This document shows positions 54,626 to 63,192 of a stretch of 64,000 nt of DNA, piece after piece (position 1 is the first letter of the stretch; each line of letters opens with the position of its first letter). The notes under the pieces are model-generated. The model worked only from the letters and a program-made list of their open reading frames with translations. It searched no databases and was not told the origin of the DNA. The DNA lies in the NCBI GenBank assembly GCA_028687585.1, contig JAQTZV010000018.1:1-64000 (forward strand). Direction: 5' to 3'. Position numbers and translations under genes: made by a program. The stretch is from Desulfuromonadaceae bacterium (GTDB lineage: Bacteria; Desulfobacterota; Desulfuromonadia; Geobacterales; Pseudopelobacteraceae).

Positions 54626-56167
54626 CTAGGCCGCGTCCAGCGTCTTCAACTGCCTGCGCATGATCTTTCCTGTGCTGGTTTTGGGAAGATCCTCGACGAA
54701 CAGCACCTCACGGGGCACCTTGTAGGCCGAAAGATGCTGCCGACAGAAGTCGAAGATCTCCTGCTCACCGGCCGAGTGACCCTGCTTCAGAACAATGTAT
54801 GCCTTGGCGATCTCACCCTTCATCTCGTCCGGCTTCGGGCCGACCGCGACCATGGCCACCGCCGGATGGGCCGCTATCACGCGTTCCAGCTCCGCCGGGT
54901 AGACATTGAACCCACCGGTTATGATCATGTCCTTCTTGCGGTCCACCACGAAGATGAAACCGTCCTTGTCCATGCGCGCCAGATCGCCGGTATGGAGCCA
55001 GCCGTCAGGTTCGATTGTCTGTCTTGTCCCCTGCTCGTTGCCGAAGTACCCCTGCATGACGATCGGACCGCGCACCATCAGTTCACCCACCTCTTCGGCA
55101 GACATGGTACGGGCCGCATCTTCCACTGCGGCGATGCGGCACTCCACCCCCGGCAGGGCCACTCCGATAGAACCATGGCGGTTTTTGCCGTAGTAGGCAT
55201 GGGTGGTGCCCAGGCCAGCTATCTCGGTCATCCCCCAAAGCTCCAGAAGCGGGCAGCCGAACTCCGCCTCGAACGCCTCCATCTTGGCGACCGGCATGGT
55301 CTGGCCGCCGACGGTGCACCGTTTCAGGGAGGAGACGTCGTATTTGCTGCGTTCCGGGTAGGCAAGCAGGTACATGTACATGGTCGGAACCCCTTCGAAC
55401 ATGGTGGCCCTGTGCTCCTGGATCGCTTCCAACACCTGCCTTTCCTCGAATTTGGGAAGCAGGACCAGGGTCATGCCGTACCAGAATGAAGAGTTCATGA
55501 CCACGTTGCCGTAGACGTGGGAACAGGGAAGCGCCGAGACCACGGTGTCCCGGTCGTCGCGGGCATGCATCACCGCCGTCATGGCTGTGGAGGTGAGCAC
55601 GTTGCGATGGCTGGTCATGGCCCCCTTGGGATGCCCGGTGGTGCCCGAGGTATAGCCGATGGTGGAAAGGGTGTCCGGCTCGACCTCGACCGCCTGGAAG
55701 GTGGGGGCGCCCTCTTCCAGCAAGTGGTCGAAGCCAACGGCGCCAGCGGGGATGTCTTGGCCGAAAAGGACGATGTGCTCGATGGGGGTCTGCTTGCGGA
55801 TGGCGAGCAGGGCCGGCCCTTTGTCGCCGGAGGCGATGATGGCCTTGGCTCCGCAGTCGTTGGCAACGAAGACCACCTCCTCCGGGGTCAGCATGACGTT
55901 GATCGGGTTCACCACCGCGCCCACTTTCAGAATGCCGTAGTAGGCTACGATCCATTCCCAGCAGTTGCTGGAATACAGGGTAACACGATCCCCCCGCCCC
56001 ACGCCCCGCTGCGCAAGGCCGTTGGCCGCGCGGTTGGAGAGTACGTCCAGATACCTGAAGGAGAAGGAAGCGTCGCCGGATATCAAGGCAACCCGGTCAC
56101 CGAAGGCCGCCGCCGCATAGGGAAGTACTTGTCCGATCGTCCACTTGCGCACTAAAGTCGTCATCAT
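54626..56167 (-). CDS. AMP-forming acyl-CoA ligase
   Basis: Started at 56167 (GAGGAAAAA upstream), the 513-residue enzyme has the adenylation-domain motifs in order: IGYTSGTTGHPKGAMTSHRN, LELWGMTEIAG, DGWLHTGDLARMDKDGF, DRKKDMIITGGFNVYPAELE and the catalytic Lys in LPKTSTGKIMRRQL. It belongs to the medium/long-chain and aryl acid group; the acid cannot be specified. It lies 99 bp downstream of etfA and upstream of the aldehyde oxidoreductase, forming an aldehyde-to-acyl-CoA pair. Confidence 0.92.
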   Translation of the reverse strand: MMTTLVRKWTIGQVLPYAAAAFGDRVALISGDASFSFRYLDVLSNRAANGLAQRGVGRGDRVTLYSSNCWEWIVAYYGILKVGAVVNPINVMLTPEEVVFVANDCGAKAIIASGDKGPALLAIRKQTPIEHIVLFGQDIPAGAVGFDHLLEEGAPTFQAVEVEPDTLSTIGYTSGTTGHPKGAMTSHRNVLTSTAMTAVMHARDDRDTVVSALPCSHVYGNVVMNSSFWYGMTLVLLPKFEERQVLEAIQEHRATMFEGVPTMYMYLLAYPERSKYDVSSLKRCTVGGQTMPVAKMEAFEAEFGCPLLELWGMTEIAGLGTTHAYYGKNRHGSIGVALPGVECRIAAVEDAARTMSAEEVGELMVRGPIVMQGYFGNEQGTRQTIEPDGWLHTGDLARMDKDGFIFVVDRKKDMIITGGFNVYPAELERVIAAHPAVAMVAVGPKPDEMKGEIAKAYIVLKQGHSAGEQEIFDFCRQHLSAYKVPREVLFVEDLPKTSTGKIMRRQLKTLDAA

Positions 56168-56265
56168 TTTTTCCTCGCATCTGCGGTGCCGGTTGCCGGC
56201 ACACGCGCATCTCTTTTGGGTTGGTCCCCGGCCGCCGAGCGGAGGGTCAGCCTGAGTTACCGGTA

Positions 56266-57258
56266 TCATTTCCTGCCAAGGTGTTCTCTCAGGCACTCTT
56301 TGAAGGCCGGCAGGACTTCCTTGAAATCTCCCACCACGCCGTAATGAGCCTCATTGAAGATGTTTGCTCCAGCGTCCTTGTTTATGGCCACGATGGTCTT
56401 GGCGCCGATGGCGCCGGCTATGTGCTGCACCGCTCCGGAAATGCCGACCGCGATGTATAGCTTGGGGCTGACCTTCACTCCGGTGAGTCCCACCTGAAAG
56501 CGCTGCTCGACCCATCCTTTCTCCACGGTGGGCCTCGACCCTCCCACAGCGCCGTCCAGAAGCTCCGCCAGCTCGGTCAGCTGCGCAAAGTTGTCCATGC
56601 TCTCCATCCCTCTTCCGCCGCTCACGATTATTTCAGCATCTTCGAGTCTCTTGCCCGCGTACTCGGCAACCACCCTCTTTAGACATCTTGCCCTGGGAAC
56701 CGGCAGTTCCACCTCCGGGAGGAAGCAGGTGATCTCCCCTTTTCTCGCGCCATCCCTTTCCAGCGGCTCGAAGACCTTCTCCCTCACCGACACGATCTGC
56801 GCCCCAGAGGCGCTGGAAAAGGTCGCCCGAATGTTGCCGCCGTAGGTCGACCTGGTCCCCCGGAGCCGTCCAGTGTTCTGGTCGATAGCGAGGGCTGTAC
56901 AGTCGGTGATCGGGCCGGTCCCCAAACGGAAGGCCAGCCGACATGCCAGGTCCGCTCCCTGATGGTTGTGGGCGAAAAGCACCAGAGCCGGATTGGTCTT
57001 TCGGCAAAACATCTCCATGACCGGCAGGTAAAGCTCCGGTTCGTACTCACCAAGTTGCGGTATTTGCACGCTAATTACCGCGTCGGCACCGCGTGCTATG
57101 GCCTCGGCGCCGGTCTCGTTGCTTCCATTGATAAATACGGCGACCAGCTCAGCCGACGACTCCCTGCTCAATCTGCTCCCGACCGCCAGCAGCTCCGCAG
57201 TGGATGTTGTGATTCCCCCGCCCTCCGCCTCACCATATACGACCACTTTGTCAGCCAT
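56266..57258 (-). CDS. etfA: Electron transfer flavoprotein alpha subunit
   Basis: The 330-residue protein is started at 57258, nine bases after AAGGGAG; an ATG three codons earlier directly abuts the ribosome site. The C-terminal FAD domain is typical: [15 protein letters not shown], then [38 protein letters not shown] and [20 protein letters not shown]. The common VGQTG segment reads VGLTG. No extra ferredoxin domain is present. It forms a heterodimer with EtfB, encoded immediately upstream, and accepts electrons from acyl-CoA dehydrogenases or other flavin enzymes. Confidence 0.94.
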   Translation of the reverse strand: MADKVVVYGEAEGGGITTSTAELLAVGSRLSRESSAELVAVFINGSNETGAEAIARGADAVISVQIPQLGEYEPELYLPVMEMFCRKTNPALVLFAHNHQGADLACRLAFRLGTGPITDCTALAIDQNTGRLRGTRSTYGGNIRATFSSASGAQIVSVREKVFEPLERDGARKGEITCFLPEVELPVPRARCLKRVVAEYAGKRLEDAEIIVSGGRGMESMDNFAQLTELAELLDGAVGGSRPTVEKGWVEQRFQVGLTGVKVSPKLYIAVGISGAVQHIAGAIGAKTIVAINKDAGANIFNEAHYGVVGDFKEVLPAFKECLREHLGRK

Positions 57259-57272
57259 TTCGGTCATCTCCC

Positions 57273-58070
57273 TTAAACGAGCTTCGCTTCGATCAGCCGC
57301 AGGGCCAGATTAGCCCCCGCCTCAGCTGCGGTCTCTCCCTTTATCATCTCGCAGGTCGTATCGGAGACCTGCGCCGCCAAATCCACAACCGTGATCCGCC
57401 TGGCCGACGCGACGTCGATCGCCAGATCGGCTGCGCCCATAAGCTCCGCAGGCTGTTTCTGGGCCGCACGGATGGCAGGGAACGGAGGGTAGCGCAGGGT
57501 AAAGGCCTCGCTGTTCACCGTCACCACCGCAGGGAGGGTCACCTCGATCTCGGCCGACCCATCAACAGTGGCGCACTCGAGCTTCAGCTTCCCTTCTCCA
57601 AGCTCGAAGCTTCTGGCAAGACTCACGCAGGGGAGACCGAGAAACTCGGCGATGCCGATGCCGGTCTGCCCGTTATTGGAATCGGCTGCCTGCCCCCCGC
57701 AGAGGATTAGATCGCCCCCACCCAGCTTGCCAATGGCGGCAGCCAGCACGTTGGCCACCGCATACCCGTCCAGTTCGTCGAAAGCCTCGTCCTGTAGCAG
57801 GACGAGGCGGTCAGCTCCACTTGCCACCGCCCGGTCCAGCACTCTTTTCGAGGGCGCCTTCCCCATGCTCACCACGGTCACTTTGCCGCCATGCTGGTCC
57901 TTGATGCGCAGGGCGGCCTCCAGGGCGTTTTCGTCGAAGGGACTGATAAGCGGCGCTACCCCTTCCGGGACGACCCGCTTTCCGCTCGCATCGATGCGGA
58001 ACGACTTGGGGGGCGCATCGGGGTCGAATACCTGCTTCATGCATACAACGATGTTTGGTTCAATTGCCAT
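57273..58070 (-). CDS. etfB: Electron transfer flavoprotein beta subunit
   Basis: The start is 58070; the frame is open ten codons further, but only here is a GGGATGAGG ribosome site at suitable distance. The 265-residue protein shows the EtfB pattern VVCMKQVFDPDAPP, VTVVSMGKAPSKRVLDRAVA, DLILCGGQAADSNNGQTGIG and the C-terminal TLRYPPFPAIRAAQKQP. It is first in an operon with etfA, ligase and aldehyde oxidoreductase, transcribed from a promoter that carries operator copy D. Confidence 0.94.
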   Translation of the reverse strand: MAIEPNIVVCMKQVFDPDAPPKSFRIDASGKRVVPEGVAPLISPFDENALEAALRIKDQHGGKVTVVSMGKAPSKRVLDRAVASGADRLVLLQDEAFDELDGYAVANVLAAAIGKLGGGDLILCGGQAADSNNGQTGIGIAEFLGLPCVSLARSFELGEGKLKLECATVDGSAEIEVTLPAVVTVNSEAFTLRYPPFPAIRAAQKQPAELMGAADLAIDVASARRITVVDLAAQVSDTTCEMIKGETAAEAGANLALRLIEAKLV

Positions 58071-58177
58071 TTTTGTGACCTCATCCCTTGAAAGCTTCAT
58101 GGGTTGACAAACCCCGACACTGCTCCACCCTTTGGAAATCCACTCGGATATGCGGGTGGCCCTCTAGCGCGTTTTCA

Positions 58178-58230
58178 TGACTGAATTTTCAGTCAATAAT
58201 AATTTACAATACGCACCTAATTTGTGTCAA
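58178..58230 (-). promoter_or_regulatory. Promoter and operator copy D for the etf operon
   Basis: On the - strand a perfect -35 TTGACA (58230-58225), an 18-bp spacer and TAAATT (58206-58201) form a promoter. Five bases downstream is TGACTGAATTTTCAGTCA (58195-58178), a nearly perfect palindrome with the same TGACTG/CAGTCA arms as copies A-C. The etfB start codon is about 108 bp further. Confidence 0.78.
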
Positions 58231-58291
58231 ACGTTTTCTACTATTTCAGCGTCAATAGGGTTAGGATCTGAAAGAGCCCGTAGGGGCGGGC

Positions 58292-58591
58292 TTAACCGCA
58301 GACCCTTACCCCTTCAAGCTTCGAGGTTCCGAGCGGAGTTTTTATCGTTCCGGTCATGGAGTCACCGTCGAAGGTCGCATTCACCGTCACTAAGATGGGT
58401 CCCATGGGGGTGTGAACCTTCATGCTCCAGACTGCGGAGTTGCCGTCGACGGTCCCTTCAAGGGGCTCGTCGCCTTTTTTACTGCTGGCGGTACCGGTCA
58501 GTACCGTCCCTTCCGTCTTGAAGGTGATGGGGTTGGTTTCCTTTCCCATGGGGGTTTGCACCGTGATGTTGTAAGTCCCGTTAATCGACAT
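58292..58591 (-). CDS. Small beta-rich protein of unknown function with internal repeat
   Basis: The 99-residue protein begins MSINGTYNITVQTPMGKETN and repeats the theme in the second half: WSMKVHTPMGPILVTVNATF and TPLGTSKLEG. The pattern G(T/S).xxTPMG...T...G..LTGT occurs twice, suggesting a small internally duplicated beta barrel. It has no signal peptide. It lies between an Fe-S oxidoreductase gene and the etf promoter. I do not recognise a named family; a ligand- or lipid-binding role would be a guess. Confidence 0.72.
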   Translation of the reverse strand: MSINGTYNITVQTPMGKETNPITFKTEGTVLTGTASSKKGDEPLEGTVDGNSAVWSMKVHTPMGPILVTVNATFDGDSMTGTIKTPLGTSKLEGVRVCG

Positions 58592-58667
58592 TGCACTCTC
58601 CTTTTCTTCGCTTTTTACTTCACCGGGCGGTGAAGGTTGTTGTTGTTCTGCCCCTGGGCGTCATTTC

Positions 58668-59966
58668 CTACCCGGTTTTCTCCATCGCTTGCAGCACCAG
58701 TTCCATGATGTCGTAGACAACCATGGCGTCGCCGGACTCGGCCGCGGCGTCCTTGAAATTGCGCTCGCACCAGGGGCAGGCGGTGACAAGTGCCTGGGCG
58801 CCGGTGGAGTGCGCTTCCCGCAGCCGCTCCCGGCCAGTCGTCAGGGCGAAGTCGGGGAATGCCTCTTTGGCCCCTCCCCCCGATCCGCAGCAATAGGTCC
58901 ATTCCCGTATTCTGGGCATCTCAGTCAGGGTGACCCCGGGGATCGCCTGCAGGATATTGCGAGGGGAATCGTAGACCCCCTTGTTCCCGAAGTTCACCTC
59001 CCGGACCGGATCGGTGACGTACATGCGGGGGTCTTCAGCCATCTTAATCTCGCCCTTCCAGGCCTTGAGAGGTTCTCCCAGTCGCCCTAGGTGACAGGGA
59101 TCATGGAAGGTGACCTGCAGCGGGACCTCACGGGTGAACTTAATTTTCCCTTTACCGATCAATCGCTCGATGTATTCCGTGATGTGCAGCACCTCTATGT
59201 CCAAGTTGCAGTCCGCCGCCTGCGGATAGAGCTGCTTGAAGGTGCCGTTGCAGTCCGAGCAGCAGGTAAGCAGTATCTTCGAGCCCGCATCCTTGAGCCT
59301 TCCCGTCAGGCTTTCCGAATAATTCTTCAGTTCCTGCTGGTAACCCATTTCGTAGGCTCGGCCGCCGCAGCAGATCTCCTCTTTCTTGGCAAAGCCGAAG
59401 TCCACCCCGGCCGCCTGCAGGATCTTGGCGGCGGCGCGGATCACCGGCCACTGTTCCTCGTCATAGGAAAAGTGACAGCCCACGTGCAGGTAGACTTCGG
59501 TCTTTTCCTCCAGCGCGTCCTTGATATCGAGTCCTTCCGCCCACTTGGACCGATCCGCCTTGGGCTTGCCGAAGATGTTGTCTTCGCGTTTCAGGTAGTC
59601 GATCAACATCATGTGGGCCGGGTCGCTCTGGCCGTCTTCCACGGCCCTCGACCGCAATTCCCGCATATTTTCCATCGGCTCCACATTGCCGCCGTAGTTC
59701 AGGTTGCACGATATCTGGCAGGAACCGCACATGCTGCAGGTGAAGACAGCTTCCAGCATCTCGTCCGTGTAGCCGATTTGCCCATCCTCCAGCGCTGCAG
59801 CCATGATGGTCTTACCCCCTCCCGAATAGGAATGGAATTCTCCGTACTCCATGCTCGGGCAGCCGGTGGCGAAGTCCCAACCGGATATCCGCGGCGTCGT
59901 CACCCACTTGCAGGCGGAACACCTGATGCACTGCATCATCTGATGCTTTCTCTCGCTCAATGACAT
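58668..59966 (-). CDS. CCG-domain Fe-S oxidoreductase (GlpC/HdrD-like)
   Basis: The 432-residue protein has an N-terminal ferredoxin domain with CIRCSACKW...C and CSMCGSCQISC, and two C-terminal CCG domains (VGCHFSYDEE...EICCGG; HDPCHLGR...YCCGSGGG) as in HdrB/HdrD and glycolate-oxidase GlcF. Such proteins pass electrons between a flavin dehydrogenase and a quinone, thiol or ETF partner. The two FAD oxidases directly upstream (24 bp away) are the obvious partners, and the etf genes follow downstream. Confidence 0.9.
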   Translation of the reverse strand: MSLSERKHQMMQCIRCSACKWVTTPRISGWDFATGCPSMEYGEFHSYSGGGKTIMAAALEDGQIGYTDEMLEAVFTCSMCGSCQISCNLNYGGNVEPMENMRELRSRAVEDGQSDPAHMMLIDYLKREDNIFGKPKADRSKWAEGLDIKDALEEKTEVYLHVGCHFSYDEEQWPVIRAAAKILQAAGVDFGFAKKEEICCGGRAYEMGYQQELKNYSESLTGRLKDAGSKILLTCCSDCNGTFKQLYPQAADCNLDIEVLHITEYIERLIGKGKIKFTREVPLQVTFHDPCHLGRLGEPLKAWKGEIKMAEDPRMYVTDPVREVNFGNKGVYDSPRNILQAIPGVTLTEMPRIREWTYCCGSGGGAKEAFPDFALTTGRERLREAHSTGAQALVTACPWCERNFKDAAAESGDAMVVYDIMELVLQAMEKTG

Positions 59967-59989
59967 TTATCTCTCCTCCCTGGTAGATA

Positions 59990-61444
59990 TTAGAAACACA
60001 GCCTGCCGGGGTTCAGGATGCCCTCGGGGTCCAGCATCTTTTTCACCCGTTTCAAAAGGGCCGTCGCTTCCCCGTTTTTGCCGTACACCAGGTCGGCCCA
60101 CGGCCCGTACGGCCTGCTGAAGAAGGCTTCGTTACCGGCAAGTTTTGCACCCGCGTCCAAGTACAGCGCTTTCAGATTCGACGTCTTCGCCCTGTCGGTG
60201 GGATCGTAGGCTAGGTTGAATTCGCAGTGGCATGAGCTTCCCTGCACCATCGGCTGCAGGTAAATGCCGATCTCGTTGCTCGGGTAGTGGTGCCGGACAA
60301 CTTCCTCCATGACAGCGACGTGGCCGGGGGTCTTGTCCAGGGTGGTGGTGAAGAAGATGTCCTGAAAGGCACCCCGATGCTTCATCTTGTAGAATTCTTC
60401 CGGCGGATTATCCAAAAGCTCGGCCAGCGCCTTGCCGGAAATCCCCATCACTGCTGATTTCAGTTCCACGCCCCGCGCCTGCGCCAATTCCCGCAGGTCC
60501 TTCTCCTGGTAGGCCATCTGTTCTTCCGGCAGCATGCCGCCGGCGGTGAGCTTCACAGTCAGGATCCAGGCCGGCAGTTTTTCGGCAAGAGCCGCGATCT
60601 CTCCCTTATCAGCCATCATGGTGGCGAACTGGAAAGCGTTCACTAGGAAGTGCTCCTCGCCCAGCCGCCGCCGGGAAAGCTGGTAGCTCAGGTCGATCAG
60701 CGGCTCAGGTGTGGCGGCGGTCAGAAACCAGGTATTATCTATCTCGGGGAGGATGCCGCAGATTACCGACCCCCAGGTCACCACCCCCATTGTCCCCTGG
60801 GAACCCTGCACCACCCGCGAAAGGCTGGTGGAGCCGGGGCCGGCGGCAAAGCACTGCCTGAGGCCGGCGTCCAACTGTTTCTGGAGATCGGCCGGCGGGC
60901 TGGATGCCGAACCGGTGCGGAACAGATCACCGGTTCCGAAGATGACCTCCATGGTGACGAGCGGATCAATGGCATCCCAGTGGTCCCTGGGCACGACCAC
61001 CGGTTCCCGCTCCAGGTAGCTTGCCAGAACCGATTTGGTCCGCCGCGGCAAAAGCGGCTTGAAGGCCCGTAGGCCTTTCTGGCGCAGCGCCTGCTCCAGC
61101 TGGTCAAAGGTCACCCCCGGCTCGATCACGGCGATCTTGTCCATACGGTCGACGTTCAGTATCCGGTCCATTCCGCTCAAATCCAGGATCATTCCTCCCT
61201 GGGAGGCGATGGTGTCTCCGCGCAACCGCGGCCCCCCCGGAGAACTGACCGGTATCACCGGCATCCGTTTCTCCTTGGCGTAATTGATGATCTGCTGCAC
61301 CTGCTGCGCGGTTTTCACCTTGACCACGTAGGCGGGCAAACCCGGTGAGACAAAGCTCTCGTCACTCCCATACGCGGATAGTATTTGCTCGGCATCGGAC
61401 ACCTGGTCCTTGCCGACGATCATTGCCAAATTCTCTTTTGCCAT
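59990..61444 (-). CDS. VAO/PCMH-type FAD-linked oxidase, second of a pair
   Basis: Started at 61444 (AAAGGAGGAGCG upstream), the 484-residue protein has the FAD_binding_4 fold: the pyrophosphate loop near PVSSPGGPRLRGDTIASQGG, ILDLSGMDRILNVDRMDKIA, then VVQGSQGTMGVVTWGSV, and a C-terminal substrate/cap domain ending with DPEGILNPGRLCF. It belongs to the vanillyl-alcohol oxidase/4-cresol dehydrogenase/D-lactate dehydrogenase superfamily. It is shorter than and clearly different from its neighbour at 61545, so the two may form a heteromer. The substrate is unknown. Confidence 0.85.
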   Translation of the reverse strand: MAKENLAMIVGKDQVSDAEQILSAYGSDESFVSPGLPAYVVKVKTAQQVQQIINYAKEKRMPVIPVSSPGGPRLRGDTIASQGGMILDLSGMDRILNVDRMDKIAVIEPGVTFDQLEQALRQKGLRAFKPLLPRRTKSVLASYLEREPVVVPRDHWDAIDPLVTMEVIFGTGDLFRTGSASSPPADLQKQLDAGLRQCFAAGPGSTSLSRVVQGSQGTMGVVTWGSVICGILPEIDNTWFLTAATPEPLIDLSYQLSRRRLGEEHFLVNAFQFATMMADKGEIAALAEKLPAWILTVKLTAGGMLPEEQMAYQEKDLRELAQARGVELKSAVMGISGKALAELLDNPPEEFYKMKHRGAFQDIFFTTTLDKTPGHVAVMEEVVRHHYPSNEIGIYLQPMVQGSSCHCEFNLAYDPTDRAKTSNLKALYLDAGAKLAGNEAFFSRPYGPWADLVYGKNGEATALLKRVKKMLDPEGILNPGRLCF

Positions 61445-61544
61445 CGCTCCTCCTTTGATTCCGTTCAATTAGTTCCCGCCGGGTTTTCTCTCACGCTGTC
61501 TCGCACCCGTTCCCGGAATTAGGTAGATTCCCAGTGCACCGAGG

Positions 61545-63119
61545 TTATTCGGTCGGCATCAATACCACGGGCTCCGGGAAAATGTAGGTAAAGTGATCCG
61601 CCACGTTATCGGGATCCACCACCTCGTACTTCACCTTTCTCATCCATTCGTTGGCGTTGAAGTTCGCGGGTCCCAGGCTGTCGGCAAAGATCCCCATGTA
61701 ACCGGGAAGGATCTGAACACCAAGAGCCTCGCTGTTGGTGACCCGGCAGCTCTCCATCACGTACGCCATGTTTGCCGCCTGGACTCCCGGTTCCTCGGTG
61801 ACGGCGAAGGCATTTTCGGAATGAAGCGACCTTCCTTCGTTGAGCCAGGCCCAGAATCCTTCCCGGCCGTGATCGGGAAGTTTTCCCGGCCCGATGTACT
61901 TGCCTAGCAGGTTTTCACCGGTCCGGTGGAGTTTGCCCATCAGGTTGATGGATTCCTCCATGCCGAAACTGGTGCTGAAATCCCCGGTAGGCCGGAACAC
62001 CCGCGGTATGTAGGAGATCCGAACGTTTGCCGCGAACAGGATCTCGTTCTGCTCGACAGTCAGTTGCAGAAATTTACCGCCGGTGTCTTTTACGATCTGC
62101 TCGAACACCTTTTTCCGGTACTCGAACTCCCTTTCGGAATGGCCGGCAATGATCGCCTGCCAGGCATGCAGGTGCTCCTCGCGGTCGATGGGCACGCTCC
62201 CTTTGTGGAAAGCTTCCTGGTACTCATCGTTGGTCGAGGTAAGCATCCAGTTCATGCAGTCCGGCGGCACTCTCAACACGGAAAAAGCGACGTTGTTGTC
62301 GACGATCTTGTAGGCCGCAGCCGTCATGTCTTCCCAGTTTTTCCAATACGGGAGACTGAAATGCATTCTCTCCGGTATCTTCAAGCCAATCTGGGGCTGG
62401 CTTCCGGTGCATTCCATACGCTCGTCGCCCACCCACGGGTACAACTTCAGGCCGATGCGGGTGAAGATACCGTTACCGCCGTAGGCCCCGTTGGTCCCCC
62501 TGACAATGCCGCGCAGGCCGGGGCCGGGACCGTCGCCTGAGAACCAGCCGGCGCCGACGCCGGGAGAGCCGAGCCTCGCCACTTCGCCGGTGGGAAGCAC
62601 CCACTCGACCCCGAAAAGGTTGCGCTCGTTCCAGCTCTGGCTTAACCCTTTCGAGCCGATGCCCCAAACCGAGGTGGCGGAGGCCAGCGGCGAATGGGTC
62701 GGGCCAGCGGAGACTATGTGGCAATCGAGCCCCCGCTTCATCGCCTCCGCCTGTATCTGGGCGGCGATAGCGTAGGGCTCTATCACCGCGAACATGTTCT
62801 TCTCATCGATTTCCACGATCCGGTTCATGCGCCGCAAGTCCACCATGATGGTGTCCTCGACCCCGGGGAACGCCAGGGAGCAAAACCCGGTGGAGTGGGC
62901 TTTGAATCTCAGTTTGTACCGGTTGCAGACCCTCACCACTCCCTGGACCTGGGAGGTGTCCTCCGGAAGGACCACTGCCAGCGGCACGAAGGGCTGCCAC
63001 CTCCCGTTGGGGCCGCCCCAACTGTAGTGATACCCCGCCAAGGTCCCGGGGTCTTCGGAAACGTATTTGGAACCGACCACCGCTTGCAGCGCTTTGTACG
63101 CGTCTCTCGAAAGAGCCAT
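61545..63119 (-). CDS. VAO/PCMH-type FAD-linked oxidase, first of a pair
   Basis: The 524-residue protein (GGAGGGTAAGTAAA before the ATG) has the size of 4-cresol dehydrogenase flavoproteins. FAD-domain segments are VVLPEDTSQVQGVVRVCNRY, FKAHSTGFCSLAFPG, MVDLRRMNRIVEIDEKNMFA, then VSAGPTHSPLASATSVWGIG and GIVRGTNGAYGGNGIFTRIG. Members hydroxylate or dehydrogenate para-alkylphenols, aromatic alcohols or hydroxyacids. No cytochrome c subunit gene, the usual partner of 4-cresol dehydrogenase, is adjacent; the Fe-S protein at 58668 may take the electrons instead. Confidence 0.85.
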   Translation of the reverse strand: MALSRDAYKALQAVVGSKYVSEDPGTLAGYHYSWGGPNGRWQPFVPLAVVLPEDTSQVQGVVRVCNRYKLRFKAHSTGFCSLAFPGVEDTIMVDLRRMNRIVEIDEKNMFAVIEPYAIAAQIQAEAMKRGLDCHIVSAGPTHSPLASATSVWGIGSKGLSQSWNERNLFGVEWVLPTGEVARLGSPGVGAGWFSGDGPGPGLRGIVRGTNGAYGGNGIFTRIGLKLYPWVGDERMECTGSQPQIGLKIPERMHFSLPYWKNWEDMTAAAYKIVDNNVAFSVLRVPPDCMNWMLTSTNDEYQEAFHKGSVPIDREEHLHAWQAIIAGHSEREFEYRKKVFEQIVKDTGGKFLQLTVEQNEILFAANVRISYIPRVFRPTGDFSTSFGMEESINLMGKLHRTGENLLGKYIGPGKLPDHGREGFWAWLNEGRSLHSENAFAVTEEPGVQAANMAYVMESCRVTNSEALGVQILPGYMGIFADSLGPANFNANEWMRKVKYEVVDPDNVADHFTYIFPEPVVLMPTE

Positions 63120-63192
63120 TTTACTTACCCTCCTTTTTCCCTATTTCCGGCCGTGATGCGCCGGTACCCGACCTGGCCGCACCAACAACTTG

